Of a stretch of 64,000 nucleotides of DNA, positions 16,845-26,420 are shown in pieces. Each line of letters opens with the position of its first letter. Within the stretch, counting starts at the first letter, position 1. Source of the stretch: Winogradskyella endarachnes (GTDB lineage: Bacteria > Bacteroidota > Bacteroidia > Flavobacteriales > Flavobacteriaceae); NCBI RefSeq assembly GCF_009741275.1, contig NZ_WOWS01000001.1, positions 186,001 to 250,000 on the forward strand, written 5' to 3'. Under the pieces are notes generated by a model. That model was not told the DNA's origin and did no database searches. It saw only the letters and a program-made list of their open reading frames with translations. The position numbers and the translations under genes were made by a program.

Positions 16845-17104
16845 TATGATGGAAACGCTTCAATAGTTGCATTTCTGTAGTGCAGTTTTGGTCTGTTTTC
16901 TAAACCCGTAAGTGCGCGTTCTGTAATATTAATCCAGTTAGAATCTGGTTGTTCTTCTTGCCAAACATGGCCAGCACCTGGCTCTTTTGAGTTTTCAAAA
17001 ACTAGAATTTGGATTTCTTTATTGTGTTGCGATAATTGGGTGATAACATTTTCTAAAGCATAAAGCCCTCTAGGACCAAGACCAATGATAGCAAGTTGTT
17101 TCAT
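16712..17104 (-). pseudogene. Truncated FAD/NAD(P)-binding protein, 5' fragment
   Basis: The 130 residues start with a dinucleotide-binding motif, IIGLGPRGLYALENV (6-20). They continue with SKEPGAGHVWQEEQPDSNW and PRKKLGKYLNE, as in large FAD/NAD(P)-binding proteins related to lysine/ornithine monooxygenases. Those run to roughly 600 residues, so most of the protein is missing. After LNESFNS the frame crosses into the complement of the radical-SAM fragment and stops. The two broken genes overlap tail to tail between 16712 and 16844. The fragment keeps only part of the FAD-binding region and is unlikely to be active. Confidence 0.75.
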
Positions 17105-17120
17105 GAGGGAGAAGTTAATA

Positions 17121-17150
17121 AAAAAACCACCTAGAAAAGGTGGTTTAGTA
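17121..17150 (-). terminator. Terminator after outer membrane protein gene
   Basis: A 9-bp AAACCACCT/AGGTGGTTT stem (17124-17132 with 17138-17146) is followed on the minus strand by a T run. It lies about 20 nt after the stop of the beta-barrel gene. Confidence 0.85.
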
Positions 17151-17170
17151 AAAAAAATATGTATTCAATT

Positions 17171-17656
17171 TTAAAATTGATATCTCACTCCTAAAGCAAT
17201 ATCAAAGTCTAAATCATCATTGACGTCTCCAAAGCCTATTTCTGGTCTAAAATCTAAAGATAGTAATAACGGAAAATCAAAGCTATATTCTATACCTACG
17301 TTACCAGCTAAAAAGGCAAACGTGTCATTGTAGTCGCTTTCGTTATTATAACTATCAAAACTATAAGAGCCAAGACCAGCACCTGCACCTGCATACCAGT
17401 TAAAATCGCCTTCTAATTGCCAAACCCATTGGTAAAGACCAGCTAATTTAAAACCGTCATAATTATTACCACTTCGCCATCCTAAATCTACTTCTAATCT
17501 GTTGTTATCGCCTAATGCACGTTGGTACGAAACTTCTGTTCCAAAGCCATCACTGTCTCCAATTCGTAATCCTATGGCGTTATCTGCGATGTCTTGAGCA
17601 GATGCTATTGTTGTAAATCCTATTAACAATGAACTTAATAAAAATAATTTCTTCAT
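17171..17656 (-). CDS. Outer membrane beta-barrel protein
   Basis: This 161-residue protein has a Sec signal peptide (residues 1-20, ending ASAQ). Alternating hydrophobic strands follow, each about ten residues long, with GLRIG, YSFDFPLLLSLDFRPEIGFG and a final aromatic GVRYQF that suits the outer membrane assembly machinery. Its size fits an eight-stranded OmpW/OmpA-like barrel. It is a single gene with its own terminator, divergent from the large FAD/Fe-S dehydrogenase. Function is unknown; a small porin or structural barrel is the likeliest reading. Confidence 0.8.
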   Translation of the reverse strand: MKKLFLLSSLLIGFTTIASAQDIADNAIGLRIGDSDGFGTEVSYQRALGDNNRLEVDLGWRSGNNYDGFKLAGLYQWVWQLEGDFNWYAGAGAGLGSYSFDSYNNESDYNDTFAFLAGNVGIEYSFDFPLLLSLDFRPEIGFGDVNDDLDFDIALGVRYQF

Positions 17657-17796
17657 AATAATTTTGCTTTAAAATTTTTAATTTTAGCAATTGCAAAATT
17701 GCTTTCTTTCATAACGCCAAAATTATACCAAAATTGATTGTTGAGCATTTTTTTTAGCACAATTTTATAACCTGAATCCATCAATTATTAACGTAT

Positions 17797-20730
17797 ATGC
17801 TAAATGTAGACCTTGAAAAGCTTAAAAGGCTAAATTCTGAATTAGAAGGCGAATTACATTGTGACGATTTAATGCGAAAGCTATATGCAACAGATGCTTC
17901 GGTTTATAGAAAATTACCAATGGCAGTAGCTTTGCCAAAGCATACTGAGGATCTAAAACGCTTAATAAATTTTGCTAAGAATAATAATACCTCTTTAATT
18001 CCTAGAACAGCAGGAACTTCGTTAGCAGGACAATGTGTAGGTGAAGGTATTGTTGTTGATGTATCAAAATATTTTACGCGTATTTTAGATATTAATGAAT
18101 CTGAAAAAACGGTAACGGTTCAGCCAGGTGTGGTAAGAGATGAGCTGAATAATTATCTCAAACCTTTTGGCTTATTTTTTGGCCCTAATACTTCAACGTC
18201 TAATCGTTGTATGATTGGTGGCATGGTTGGTAATAATTCTTCAGGAACCACATCCATTCAATATGGTGTAACTAGAGATAAAGTAATTCGTCTTAAAACT
18301 ATTTTAAGCGATGGTACTGAAGCGGAATTTTCAGATTTGACATCTGAAGAATTTCATCATAAAACGAAATTAAACACGCTTGAAGGTCATATTTATAAAA
18401 CCATATTTGAAGCGTTAGAATCTGAAACTATTCAGAATCAGATAATAGATAATTTCCCAAAACCCACGATACATAGAAGAAATACAGGTTATGCTATTGA
18501 TGAACTAATTAAGTCTAATGTATTCTCAAGTTCGACTTCAAGTTCAAGTTTTAACATGTGTAATTTGTTAGCAGGAAGTGAAGGTACATTGGCTTTTACA
18601 ACGGAAATCACGTTGCAACTTGATGATTTACCACCAAGTGAAAGTGCTATGGTTGCGCTTCATTTTAATAGTATTGAAGCTTGTATGAAGTCAGTTGCAC
18701 ATGTGATGAAACATAATTTACATGCTTGCGAAATGATGGATGATTCTATTCTGAATCTTACAAAGCATAATAAAACGCAGCAACGCAATAGAACATTTAT
18801 TGAAGGTAATCCTGTTGCTATTTTAATGTGCGAGTTGCGTGCTCACACTTCGGAATTACTTCAACTAGAAATAGATGCATTTTTACAAATCGTATCGCAA
18901 TTAAATTTAAGTTACGCGCAACCTGTTTTAAAAGGTGTAGATATCAATAAGGCTTTTGAACTACGAAAAGCAGGTTTAGGTCTGCTAGGAAATATTGTTG
19001 GCGATAAAAAGGCTGTAGCTTGTATTGAAGACACAGCGGTTGCGCTTGAAGATTTGGAAGATTACATATCTGAATTTACAGCGCTAATGACAACCTTTAA
19101 CCAAAATGCCGTTTATTATGCACATGCTGGAGCAGGAGAGTTGCATTTACGACCTATTTTAGATTTAAAACAAAAAGAAGACGTTCAGCTTTTTAGAGAA
19201 ATTACTACTGCTGTTGCTAAACTTGTAAAGAAATACAACGGTTCTATGTCTGGTGAACATGGCGATGGTATTGTGAGAGCGGAATTTATTCCGTTGATGA
19301 TTGGTGCGCCTAATTATGAAATTCTTAAACAAATAAAATCTGCGTTCGACCCTCAAAATATTTTCAATCCTCATAAAATAGTTGATGCTTATTCTATGGA
19401 TGAGAATTTACGTTACGAAACTAATAGAAAAGAGCCACAAATAGAAACACTATTAGATTTCTCGAGTTCCGAAGGTATTTTGCGCGAAGCTGAAAAATGT
19501 AATGGTTCTGGCGATTGTAGAAAATTACCTGAGTTTGGCGGAACTATGTGTCCGAGTTATAGAGCCACAAAAGATGAAAAAGATACCACACGAGCAAGAG
19601 CAAATGCGTTACGAGAATTTTTAACACATTCTGAGAAAGCGAATAAGTTTAATCATGAAGAATTAAAGCAAGTTTTTGATTTGTGTTTGAGTTGTAAAGC
19701 CTGCTCAAGTGAATGTCCAAGTAGCGTAAATGTAGCAGCTTTAAAAGCCGAATTTCAATACCAATATCAACAAGCAAATGGTGTCCCTTTTAGAACAAAA
19801 TTGTTTGCTTATAATAACAAAATTAATGGGTATGCGAGTAAAGTTCCGAAGCTAACAAATTTTATGTTTTCTAACGGATTTACAAGTTCCATTATAAAAT
19901 CAGTTGGCGGCATTGCTAAACAACGTAGCTTACCTTTAATCTCAAATAAAAGTTTAGATAAAGAACTTCAATTAATTAATAACAAGTTAGTTAACAAAAA
20001 TTGTATTAAAGAAGTGTTTCTCTTTAATGATGAATTTACCAATCATTTAGATACTGAAATTGGTGTAGATGCCATTGAGCTTTTAACACGTTTAAATTAC
20101 AAGGTTTCCATCATTACAAATGCAGAATCTGGTAGAGCAATGCTCTCAAAAGGTTTGGTTGCAGAGGCGAAAAAAATGGCAAATAAAAACGTGTCCAAAT
20201 TCAAAGATTTGATAACTGAAAACACACCTTTAATAGGTATAGAACCTTCAGCTATTTTATCGTTTAAAGATGAATATTTAAGATTAGCAGATGATAAAGA
20301 ATCGGCAAAATCCATTGCAAAAAACACATTGATAATTGAAGAATTTATTCAACAAGAAATTCAATTAGGAAACATAAAACCAGAACAATTTACTAAAAAT
20401 ATTAAGACCATTAAATTTCATGGTCATTGTCATCAAAAGGCTTTGGCAAATCAAAAATCGAGCTTTGATGTATTGAGTTTACCAGTAAACTATAAAGTAA
20501 CCATAATACCAAGTGGTTGTTGTGGTATGGCTGGTAGTTTTGGTTATGAAAAAGAGCATTACAAAGTGAGTATGCAGATTGGAGAACAAACCTTGTTTCC
20601 TGCTATTCGTAAAGCTTCAAATGATGTTATGATTTCTGCGAATGGAACAAGTTGCAGACATCAAATTAAAGATGGAACTGGTAGAGTAGCTCAGCATCCT
20701 ATATCAATATTAAAAGACGCTTTACTTTAG
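17797..20730 (+). CDS. Fused FAD-linked oxidase / Fe-S dehydrogenase (D-lactate or glycolate type)
   Basis: This 977-residue protein joins three parts. Residues 1-540 form a GlcD-like FAD domain, with PRTAGTSLAGQCVGEG near 68 and the GMVGNNSSGT stretch near 147. Residues about 560-650 form a ferredoxin-like unit with CNGSGDCRK and CLSCKACSSECP. The C-terminal part is a CCG domain with FHGHCHQKAL and SGCCGMAGSFGYE. Such fusions oxidise D-lactate, glycolate or D-2-hydroxy acids and pass electrons to quinone at the inner membrane. The gene stands alone and its end overlaps the convergent phosphoesterase gene by 9 nt. The exact hydroxy acid is not readable. Confidence 0.9.
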   Translation: MLNVDLEKLKRLNSELEGELHCDDLMRKLYATDASVYRKLPMAVALPKHTEDLKRLINFAKNNNTSLIPRTAGTSLAGQCVGEGIVVDVSKYFTRILDINESEKTVTVQPGVVRDELNNYLKPFGLFFGPNTSTSNRCMIGGMVGNNSSGTTSIQYGVTRDKVIRLKTILSDGTEAEFSDLTSEEFHHKTKLNTLEGHIYKTIFEALESETIQNQIIDNFPKPTIHRRNTGYAIDELIKSNVFSSSTSSSSFNMCNLLAGSEGTLAFTTEITLQLDDLPPSESAMVALHFNSIEACMKSVAHVMKHNLHACEMMDDSILNLTKHNKTQQRNRTFIEGNPVAILMCELRAHTSELLQLEIDAFLQIVSQLNLSYAQPVLKGVDINKAFELRKAGLGLLGNIVGDKKAVACIEDTAVALEDLEDYISEFTALMTTFNQNAVYYAHAGAGELHLRPILDLKQKEDVQLFREITTAVAKLVKKYNGSMSGEHGDGIVRAEFIPLMIGAPNYEILKQIKSAFDPQNIFNPHKIVDAYSMDENLRYETNRKEPQIETLLDFSSSEGILREAEKCNGSGDCRKLPEFGGTMCPSYRATKDEKDTTRARANALREFLTHSEKANKFNHEELKQVFDLCLSCKACSSECPSSVNVAALKAEFQYQYQQANGVPFRTKLFAYNNKINGYASKVPKLTNFMFSNGFTSSIIKSVGGIAKQRSLPLISNKSLDKELQLINNKLVNKNCIKEVFLFNDEFTNHLDTEIGVDAIELLTRLNYKVSIITNAESGRAMLSKGLVAEAKKMANKNVSKFKDLITENTPLIGIEPSAILSFKDEYLRLADDKESAKSIAKNTLIIEEFIQQEIQLGNIKPEQFTKNIKTIKFHGHCHQKALANQKSSFDVLSLPVNYKVTIIPSGCCGMAGSFGYEKEHYKVSMQIGEQTLFPAIRKASNDVMISANGTSCRHQIKDGTGRVAQHPISILKDALL

Positions 20731-21618
20731 CTTTTCTTTCTTCTTTTTGTTAGCTTTTGGTTGCTCAACGATAGTGATAGCGGCAATTAAGTCTTGCATA
20801 TTCATATCTTTTAAATCTTCATCTGCAAAGAAAGCAGAGAGTTTATCTTCGCTGTAGCTGTAGATTTTCCAGCGTTTAAACTGATATTCTAGCGCAGTAA
20901 AATTCTCTACCCAATCACCAGAATTTAAATAGGTTGTATGTCCTTTTTTAGTTTCAATTTTTAACATTTTTGGCTGATGAATATGTCCACAAATCACATA
21001 ATCATAGCCATTCTCAATAGCTAAGTCTGTGGCTACCGTTTCAAAATCGTTAATATATTTTACAGCTCCTTTTACACTGTTTTTAATCTTTTTAGATAGT
21101 GAATACCGTTCTTTGCCGAGTTTATCTAAACACCAATTAGTACATTGGTTCATTAGTATGAGTAAATCGTAACCATAACCACCAAGTTTTGCCAACCATT
21201 TGGCATTCTGAATGGAAATATCAAAAACATCACCATGAAAAAACCAAGCGCGTTTTCCGTCTAATTCTAAAACCAATTTGTTAACAATAGAAACGTTACC
21301 AATTTCTGTATCGGTAAATTTTCTAAGCATTTCATCATGGTTGCCAGTAATGTATATAACTTCGGTACCGTTTGCAGCAAAGTCCATTATTTTTTTAATG
21401 ACACTAAGATGAGATTTAGGGAAGTAGCGTTTTTTAAATTGCCAAATATCTATGATATCACCATTTAAAATCAGCTTTTTGGGTTCAATACTGTTTAAAT
21501 ACGTTAAAAGCTGTTTAGCATGGCAACCGTAAGTACCTAAGTGTACATCTGAAATTACTGCTATTTCTACTTTTCTCTTTATTTTCACAATAGTTAAAAT
21601 TATACATGCAAAGAACAT
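20722..21618 (-). CDS. UDP-2,3-diacylglucosamine diphosphatase-like metallophosphoesterase
   Basis: This 298-residue protein carries the metallophosphoesterase motifs SDVHLGTYG, NGDIIDIWQFKKRYFP, TGNHDEMLR, FFHGDVFD and CGHIHQPK. The WQF and FHGD context resembles LpxH-type enzymes that cleave UDP-diacylglucosamine in lipid A synthesis, although many Bacteroidota relatives are only distantly similar. The ATG at 21618 adds a short hydrophobic lead; a GTG at 21588 is an alternative start that removes it. The C-terminus is Lys-rich. The last 9 nt overlap the convergent FAD/Fe-S dehydrogenase gene. The family call is firm, the lipid A role is likely but not proven. Confidence 0.82.
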   Translation of the reverse strand: MFFACIILTIVKIKRKVEIAVISDVHLGTYGCHAKQLLTYLNSIEPKKLILNGDIIDIWQFKKRYFPKSHLSVIKKIMDFAANGTEVIYITGNHDEMLRKFTDTEIGNVSIVNKLVLELDGKRAWFFHGDVFDISIQNAKWLAKLGGYGYDLLILMNQCTNWCLDKLGKERYSLSKKIKNSVKGAVKYINDFETVATDLAIENGYDYVICGHIHQPKMLKIETKKGHTTYLNSGDWVENFTALEYQFKRWKIYSYSEDKLSAFFADEDLKDMNMQDLIAAITIVEQPKANKKKKEKLK

Positions 21619-21834
21619 TAATTTTTATAGAAACAGAGTTACCCTATAATTAACTATCAATGAGTAAATTGTTATTAAAACATGAACTAAATGTTATGTG
21701 TAATTACAGGTATTACAATTTTGTAAAAGTCAGTAAGCTTGGCTAAATTGTTTTCACTAAACCATTTTGTTTTAAAATAACTTAACGGTCTGTTATTTTA
21801 TGTTTGGTATTAGCAGTAATGAAATGGTATTATG

Positions 21835-22671
21835 TTAATTAAAGATGTAACTTTCTAATTCTTGAGAATTATATACACTAATGTTAGAAGGAAAATCTAA
21901 GGACCCTCCAAAAGTAGTCATTAGAGTTAAGAACTGTTCGTTTAGCTGAAAACTCTGATTGGCATCAGATTTAATAAGTCCAATATCTTCCGCATAATAA
22001 TTATTAATTACTAGTATGTCTTGTGCATCTAAAATAGATTGCGAAATTGGGAAGCCTATATCTATCACAGTACTAACCTCTATATTAACCTTAATTTCAG
22101 TATGTATAACATTAGTATACGTTGTTTCATTTACAGTTAATGAGCTTAAATTGTTGAGATATGTATTTGTAATTTGGTAAGTAGTAGTTATAGGTAATAT
22201 TTGGCCATTTAAGTCTACATCTTCTGTAAAACTATTAGTATCACTGTATAATTGCGTATCTAAGCTAGCATTAGTGTCGTAAAGTGTGAAATCGGTTAAA
22301 TTAATATCTGGAATTGGTAACTCTTCAGTTTCGGATAATATTTCAAAATCTCCATTATATAATAAAGTAGAGTTTGATGTTATAAATGTACCAGAACCAA
22401 AGAAGGTATTCATAGTTCCGTTAGCAGGTGCAGTTCCATTATTAACTGTCATAGTAAACATATTGTCGGCAACAGAATTTATAGTTACTACATCAGTAGC
22501 ACTGAAGTTTAATTCAGGATTAGATTCACTTGTGTTTTCTACACTATAATTCCAGGTGTTATCTAAACCAATAGGAAAATAAATACCATCTGAAGTTTCA
22601 TTATTGGTATCATCTGAGGAGCATTCAAACATTAATAAGCTAAACACTAAAATGAATAAATTAAATTTCAT
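21835..22671 (-). CDS. Lipoprotein of unknown function
   Basis: This 278-residue protein has an SPII signal ending at C17 (MFEC), then a Ser/Asp/Asn-rich linker and a beta-rich body. It opens with YFPIGLDNTWNY, a motif seen in various Bacteroidota lipoproteins. Threonine and asparagine are abundant and there are no catalytic motifs that I recognise. It is probably exposed on a membrane. The 216 bp before 21835 toward the phosphoesterase gene hold no gene. It is divergent from aroC with 161 bp between them. No function is proposed. Confidence 0.75.
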   Translation of the reverse strand: MKFNLFILVFSLLMFECSSDDTNNETSDGIYFPIGLDNTWNYSVENTSESNPELNFSATDVVTINSVADNMFTMTVNNGTAPANGTMNTFFGSGTFITSNSTLLYNGDFEILSETEELPIPDINLTDFTLYDTNASLDTQLYSDTNSFTEDVDLNGQILPITTTYQITNTYLNNLSSLTVNETTYTNVIHTEIKVNIEVSTVIDIGFPISQSILDAQDILVINNYYAEDIGLIKSDANQSFQLNEQFLTLMTTFGGSLDFPSNISVYNSQELESYIFN

Positions 22672-22832
22672 AATTGCACAATATTACATTAATGTTATAA
22701 ATGTAAACAATTGAATTAAAAAGCTCATCTTAAAAAGATATTATTAGAAGAACGGTAATTTATATTTATAAATAAGAACTACAATTTTCATTTTTCTGAT
22801 AATACAATTACATTAGCGTAAAATAAATTGTA

Positions 22833-23897
22833 ATGGCAGGAAATACGATTGGAAAATTATTTAAACTTACAACATTTGGTGAGTCTCATGGAAAAGCGAT
22901 TGGTGGAATTATAGATGGCTGTCCTGCAGGAATTAAGCTTAATTTAGAGGAAATTCAGAATGAGCTTAATAGAAGAAAACCAGGTCAATCTAAAATTGTA
23001 ACGCAACGAAAAGAGCCAGATACTGTAGAGTATTATTCTGGTATTTTTGAAGGTGTAACCACAGGAACTCCAATTGGTTTTGTAATACATAACACCAACC
23101 AGAAATCTAAAGATTATAGCCATATTAAAGATGTGTATCGTCCCAGTCACGCAGATTATACTTACGATAAAAAGTATGGCGTAAGAGATTATAGAGGAGG
23201 AGGACGTAGTTCTGCAAGAGAAACGGCTTCTCGTGTTGTAGCAGGTGCGATTGCAAAACAATTCTTATCAAAAATTGAAATTAATGCATTTACCTCTTCG
23301 GTAGGTGATATTTTTATAGATAAACCTTATCAAGATTTAGATTTTAGTAAAATAGAATCTAATATTATTCGCTGTCCTGATGAAGTTTCTGCACAGAAAA
23401 TGATTTCTAAAGTAGAAGAAATTAAAAAGCAAGGAGATACTATTGGTGGCACAATTACTTGTGTTATAAAAAATGTACCAGTTGGACTCGGAGAACCGGT
23501 TTTTGATAAATTACATGCTGAGTTAGGTAAAGCCATGCTGTCAATTAACGCTGTAAAGGGCTTTGAATATGGAAGCGGTTTTTGTGGAGCAAAAATGAAA
23601 GGAAGCGAGCATAATGACTTATTTAATGAAGATGGAACCACAAAAACTAATTTATCTGGTGGTATACAAGGTGGTATATCTAATGGGATGGATATCTATT
23701 TTAGAGTGGCCTTTAAACCAGTAGCAACGGTTATACAAAAACAAGATGCATTAAATAGTGCAGGCGAAATTGTAGAAATGCAAGGCAAAGGCAGACACGA
23801 TCCTTGTGTTGTGCCAAGAGCTGTACCTATTGTAGAAGCCATGGCTGCTTTGGTATTAGCAGATTATTTACTGCTAGATAGAGTTACAAGACTTTAA
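22833..23897 (+). CDS. aroC: Chorismate synthase
   Basis: This 354-residue protein catalyses the last shikimate pathway step, EPSP to chorismate, using reduced FMN. All family signatures are present: [12 protein letters not shown] (residues 9-20), [17 protein letters not shown] near 47, [14 protein letters not shown] near 103 and [12 protein letters not shown] near 121. [17 protein letters not shown] closes the active site near 329. Length is normal. A small membrane protein gene follows after 12 nt and an SLC1 symporter after that, but these have no evident link to aromatic biosynthesis. Confidence 0.98.
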   Translation: MAGNTIGKLFKLTTFGESHGKAIGGIIDGCPAGIKLNLEEIQNELNRRKPGQSKIVTQRKEPDTVEYYSGIFEGVTTGTPIGFVIHNTNQKSKDYSHIKDVYRPSHADYTYDKKYGVRDYRGGGRSSARETASRVVAGAIAKQFLSKIEINAFTSSVGDIFIDKPYQDLDFSKIESNIIRCPDEVSAQKMISKVEEIKKQGDTIGGTITCVIKNVPVGLGEPVFDKLHAELGKAMLSINAVKGFEYGSGFCGAKMKGSEHNDLFNEDGTTKTNLSGGIQGGISNGMDIYFRVAFKPVATVIQKQDALNSAGEIVEMQGKGRHDPCVVPRAVPIVEAMAALVLADYLLLDRVTRL

Positions 23898-23909
23898 TCT
23901 CTAAATTGT

Positions 23910-24167
23910 TTGAATTTAGAAGAAGAAAATAGAAAGAAGCGGAAAGATATTCCTTTAACCACAAGAGAATGGTTAACTTTTTTCTTGTTTCCATTTCAAA
24001 CGGATGGTGGATTATTAAATACTTATGAGTTTAATAAAGCGGAAAATAAACGGTTAGAATCGTTTGGTTTCGATAAAAAAATTGAACAAGCATCTCAGGC
24101 AAGAACTTTAGGAGTATTAACTTATGCCATAGTAATAATGATAATAGTAATTATTATAAATTGGTAA
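23910..24167 (+). CDS. Small C-terminally membrane-anchored protein
   Basis: This 85-residue protein starts at a TTG 12 nt after aroC; no better start is seen in frame. A charged N-terminus (EEENRKKRKDIP) leads to REWLTFFLFPF and a NKAENKRLESFGF stretch, then a hydrophobic helix over the last roughly 18 residues. That pattern suggests a cytoplasmic domain held in the inner membrane by its C-terminus. It is conserved in style with small proteins of Flavobacteriaceae but I do not recognise a named family. Function is unknown. Confidence 0.6.
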   Translation: MNLEEENRKKRKDIPLTTREWLTFFLFPFQTDGGLLNTYEFNKAENKRLESFGFDKKIEQASQARTLGVLTYAIVIMIIVIIINW

Positions 24168-24200
24168 TTAACATTAGATAAGAATTTTAAATTAAATAAA

Positions 24201-24231
24201 TCCTTTTCCCTTGGAAAGGGTTAAGGAAAAG
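24201..24231 (+). promoter_or_regulatory. Hairpin enclosing the ribosome site of the symporter gene
   Basis: The AAGGA ribosome site (24223-24227) before the ATG at 24233 can pair with upstream CTTTTCC (24203-24209 with GGAAAAG 24225-24231). A competing inner stem, CCCTT/AAGGG, lies at 24208-24220. Translation control by this structure is inference. Confidence 0.4.
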
Positions 24232-24232
24232 C

Positions 24233-25558
24233 ATGAAGAAATTAGCATTACACTGGAAGATTATTATTGGCATGATTCTCGGAATTATTTTTGGCTTCAT
24301 AATGAATTCAATGAGTAATCAGCAATTTGTAACAGATTGGATTGCACCATTTGGTAAAATATTTATTAATCTTCTTAAATTAATTGCTGTTCCATTAATC
24401 TTAGCGTCGTTAATAAAAGGGATTTCAGACTTAAAGGATATCTCTAAGATAAAAAGCATGGGTTTACGTACCATAGCCATTTACGTTGGTACAACATTAA
24501 TTGCTATTGTTATTGGTTTAACAATAGTAAACGTTGTAAAACCTGGAGCAGGCATGCCAGAAGCAACCATAGAAAAGATAAAGCTTAAATACGAAAATGA
24601 TGCTGGTGTAACAGATAAATTAGAAAAGGCTAGTGCACAACAAAATGCAGGACCACTGCAGGCTTTAGTAGATATTTTTCCAAGTAATATTTTTAAAGCA
24701 ATGGGAGAAGCTAAAATGCTTCAAGTTATTTGTTTTGCGCTGTTTGTTGGTATTTCGTTGCTCTTAATAGGAGAGAAAAAAGCCAAACCTATGGTAGACA
24801 TTTTCGATTCGCTCAATGAAGTCATTATGAAAATGGTTGACTTAATTATGCTGTTTGCTCCATATGCTGTTTTTGCTTTAATGGCCAATGTTATTATTGC
24901 TTTTGATGATACCGAAATACTTCTAAAATTAGTACAATATGCACTTTGCGTGGTTGTTGGTTTAGTTTTAATGATAGGCTTCTATTTATTATTAATTACA
25001 TTGGTGACTAAAAAATCACCACTGTGGTTTTTAAAGAATATGAGTCCTGCGCAATTACTTGCATTTTCAACGAGTTCTAGCGCAGCAACTTTACCAGTAA
25101 CAATGGAAAGGGTAGAAGAGCATATTGGTGTAGATAAAGAAGTGTCTGGTTTTGTGTTACCAGTTGGTGCTACGGTTAATATGGATGGTACAAGTTTATA
25201 TCAAGGCATTGCAGCTGTTTTTATTATGCAAGTTATTTGGCCAGAAGGCCTAACATTTACTAATCAGGTTGTTATTGTATTAACTGCGCTATTAGCATCA
25301 ATAGGTAGTGCCGCTGTACCAAGTGCTGGTATGGTAATGTTGGTTATAGTTTTAGAATCTGTTGGTTTTCCGGCTGAATTATTACCAATAGGATTGGCCT
25401 TAATTTTTGCAGTAGATAGACCTTTAGATATGTGTAGAACCGTTGTAAATGTAACAGGTGATGCTACAGTTTCTATGATTGTTGCAAAATCCCTTGGTAA
25501 ATTACACGATAATCCTAAAGCAAAAGAATGGGATGATAATTATGAGACCGTAAAGTAA
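24233..25558 (+). CDS. SLC1-family dicarboxylate/amino acid:cation symporter
   Basis: This 441-residue inner membrane protein matches the GltP/DctA family. The serine-rich hairpin motif STSSSAATLPVTMERVE lies near residue 283, NMDGTSLYQG near 314, and DRPLDMCRTVVNVTGDA near 393. These form the substrate and sodium/proton sites. It should import C4-dicarboxylates or acidic amino acids. The segment between TM4 and TM5 is charged and somewhat extended (residues 105-140), with KIKLKYENDAG. The start is preceded by a hairpin that may hide the ribosome site. Which acid is carried cannot be read. Confidence 0.92.
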   Translation: MKKLALHWKIIIGMILGIIFGFIMNSMSNQQFVTDWIAPFGKIFINLLKLIAVPLILASLIKGISDLKDISKIKSMGLRTIAIYVGTTLIAIVIGLTIVNVVKPGAGMPEATIEKIKLKYENDAGVTDKLEKASAQQNAGPLQALVDIFPSNIFKAMGEAKMLQVICFALFVGISLLLIGEKKAKPMVDIFDSLNEVIMKMVDLIMLFAPYAVFALMANVIIAFDDTEILLKLVQYALCVVVGLVLMIGFYLLLITLVTKKSPLWFLKNMSPAQLLAFSTSSSAATLPVTMERVEEHIGVDKEVSGFVLPVGATVNMDGTSLYQGIAAVFIMQVIWPEGLTFTNQVVIVLTALLASIGSAAVPSAGMVMLVIVLESVGFPAELLPIGLALIFAVDRPLDMCRTVVNVTGDATVSMIVAKSLGKLHDNPKAKEWDDNYETVK

Positions 25559-25577
25559 TAAATAATGTATTTTATTT

Positions 25578-26393
25578 ATGAAAATTTTAAAACATAACTC
25601 ACCATTAGTATCAGTAGATTGGCTGAATGAACATAAGGACGCTTCAAATTTAATAGTATTAGATGCCACCATTAATAAAGTCATAGACTCTGAATCTAAA
25701 CGGATTTTAAAAGCACGTTTTTTTGATATTAAGAACAAGTTTAGTGATGTTTCTGCACCTTATCCAAGTACGTTACCATCTAAAGAACAATTTCAAAATG
25801 AAGCTAGAAATCTAGGAATAAACAATGATTCTTGCCTTGTGGTTTATGATGATAAAGGTATTTATTCTAGTGCTAGAGTTTGGTGGTTGTTTAAGGTGTT
25901 TGGGTTTAATAATGTTGCTGTTTTAGATGGCGGATTACCAGAGTGGACATTAAAAAATTTTCCTATTCAACCTTATGTTGAAGATACGTATCAAATAGGT
26001 AACATTACTGTTGAATTTAATCTAGAATTAATGACCGATTTTGATGGTATAAATCAATTTATTAAAGACTCAAATGTTTTAATTATAGATGCGAGGTCAG
26101 AGGCTAGATTTAAGTGTTTGGTAGATGAACCTAGAGAAGGTTTAAGGCGAGGAACTATTCCCAATTCTAAGAATTTACCATTCACAGATTTGATAAATGG
26201 AAATACTTTAAAACCTATTGGTCAGTTATCAGAAATATTTAGTAAGTTAGAGACGAAAAATAGAACGATGCTTTTTAGTTGTGGTTCTGGTATTACAGCT
26301 TGTGTTGTTGCTTTGGCGGCAACCCTCTGTAATTATAAAGATTTAATAGTCTATGATGGATCATGGACAGAATATGGAAGCTTAACCGAATAA
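25578..26393 (+). CDS. sseA: Thiosulfate/3-mercaptopyruvate sulfurtransferase
   Basis: This 271-residue protein has two rhodanese domains. The N-terminal one (residues 8-130) keeps VYDDKGIYSSARVWWLF but has no active cysteine. The C-terminal one carries the catalytic loop CGSGIT with C235. The CG[S/T]GxT type loop favours 3-mercaptopyruvate as sulfur donor over thiosulfate. It acts in the cytoplasm in cysteine catabolism and cyanide or sulfide handling. It lies 19 nt after the symporter gene, so both may share a transcript with the small TerB-like gene that follows. Confidence 0.88.
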   Translation: MKILKHNSPLVSVDWLNEHKDASNLIVLDATINKVIDSESKRILKARFFDIKNKFSDVSAPYPSTLPSKEQFQNEARNLGINNDSCLVVYDDKGIYSSARVWWLFKVFGFNNVAVLDGGLPEWTLKNFPIQPYVEDTYQIGNITVEFNLELMTDFDGINQFIKDSNVLIIDARSEARFKCLVDEPREGLRRGTIPNSKNLPFTDLINGNTLKPIGQLSEIFSKLETKNRTMLFSCGSGITACVVALAATLCNYKDLIVYDGSWTEYGSLTE

Positions 26394-26420
26394 AAAATGC
26401 CACGTTAGTGGAAAATTAAC

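Noticed and set aside
22944..23261. Minus-strand frame of 105 codons inside aroC
   Set aside because: Antisense to a certain gene, with an unlikely composition and no ribosome site.
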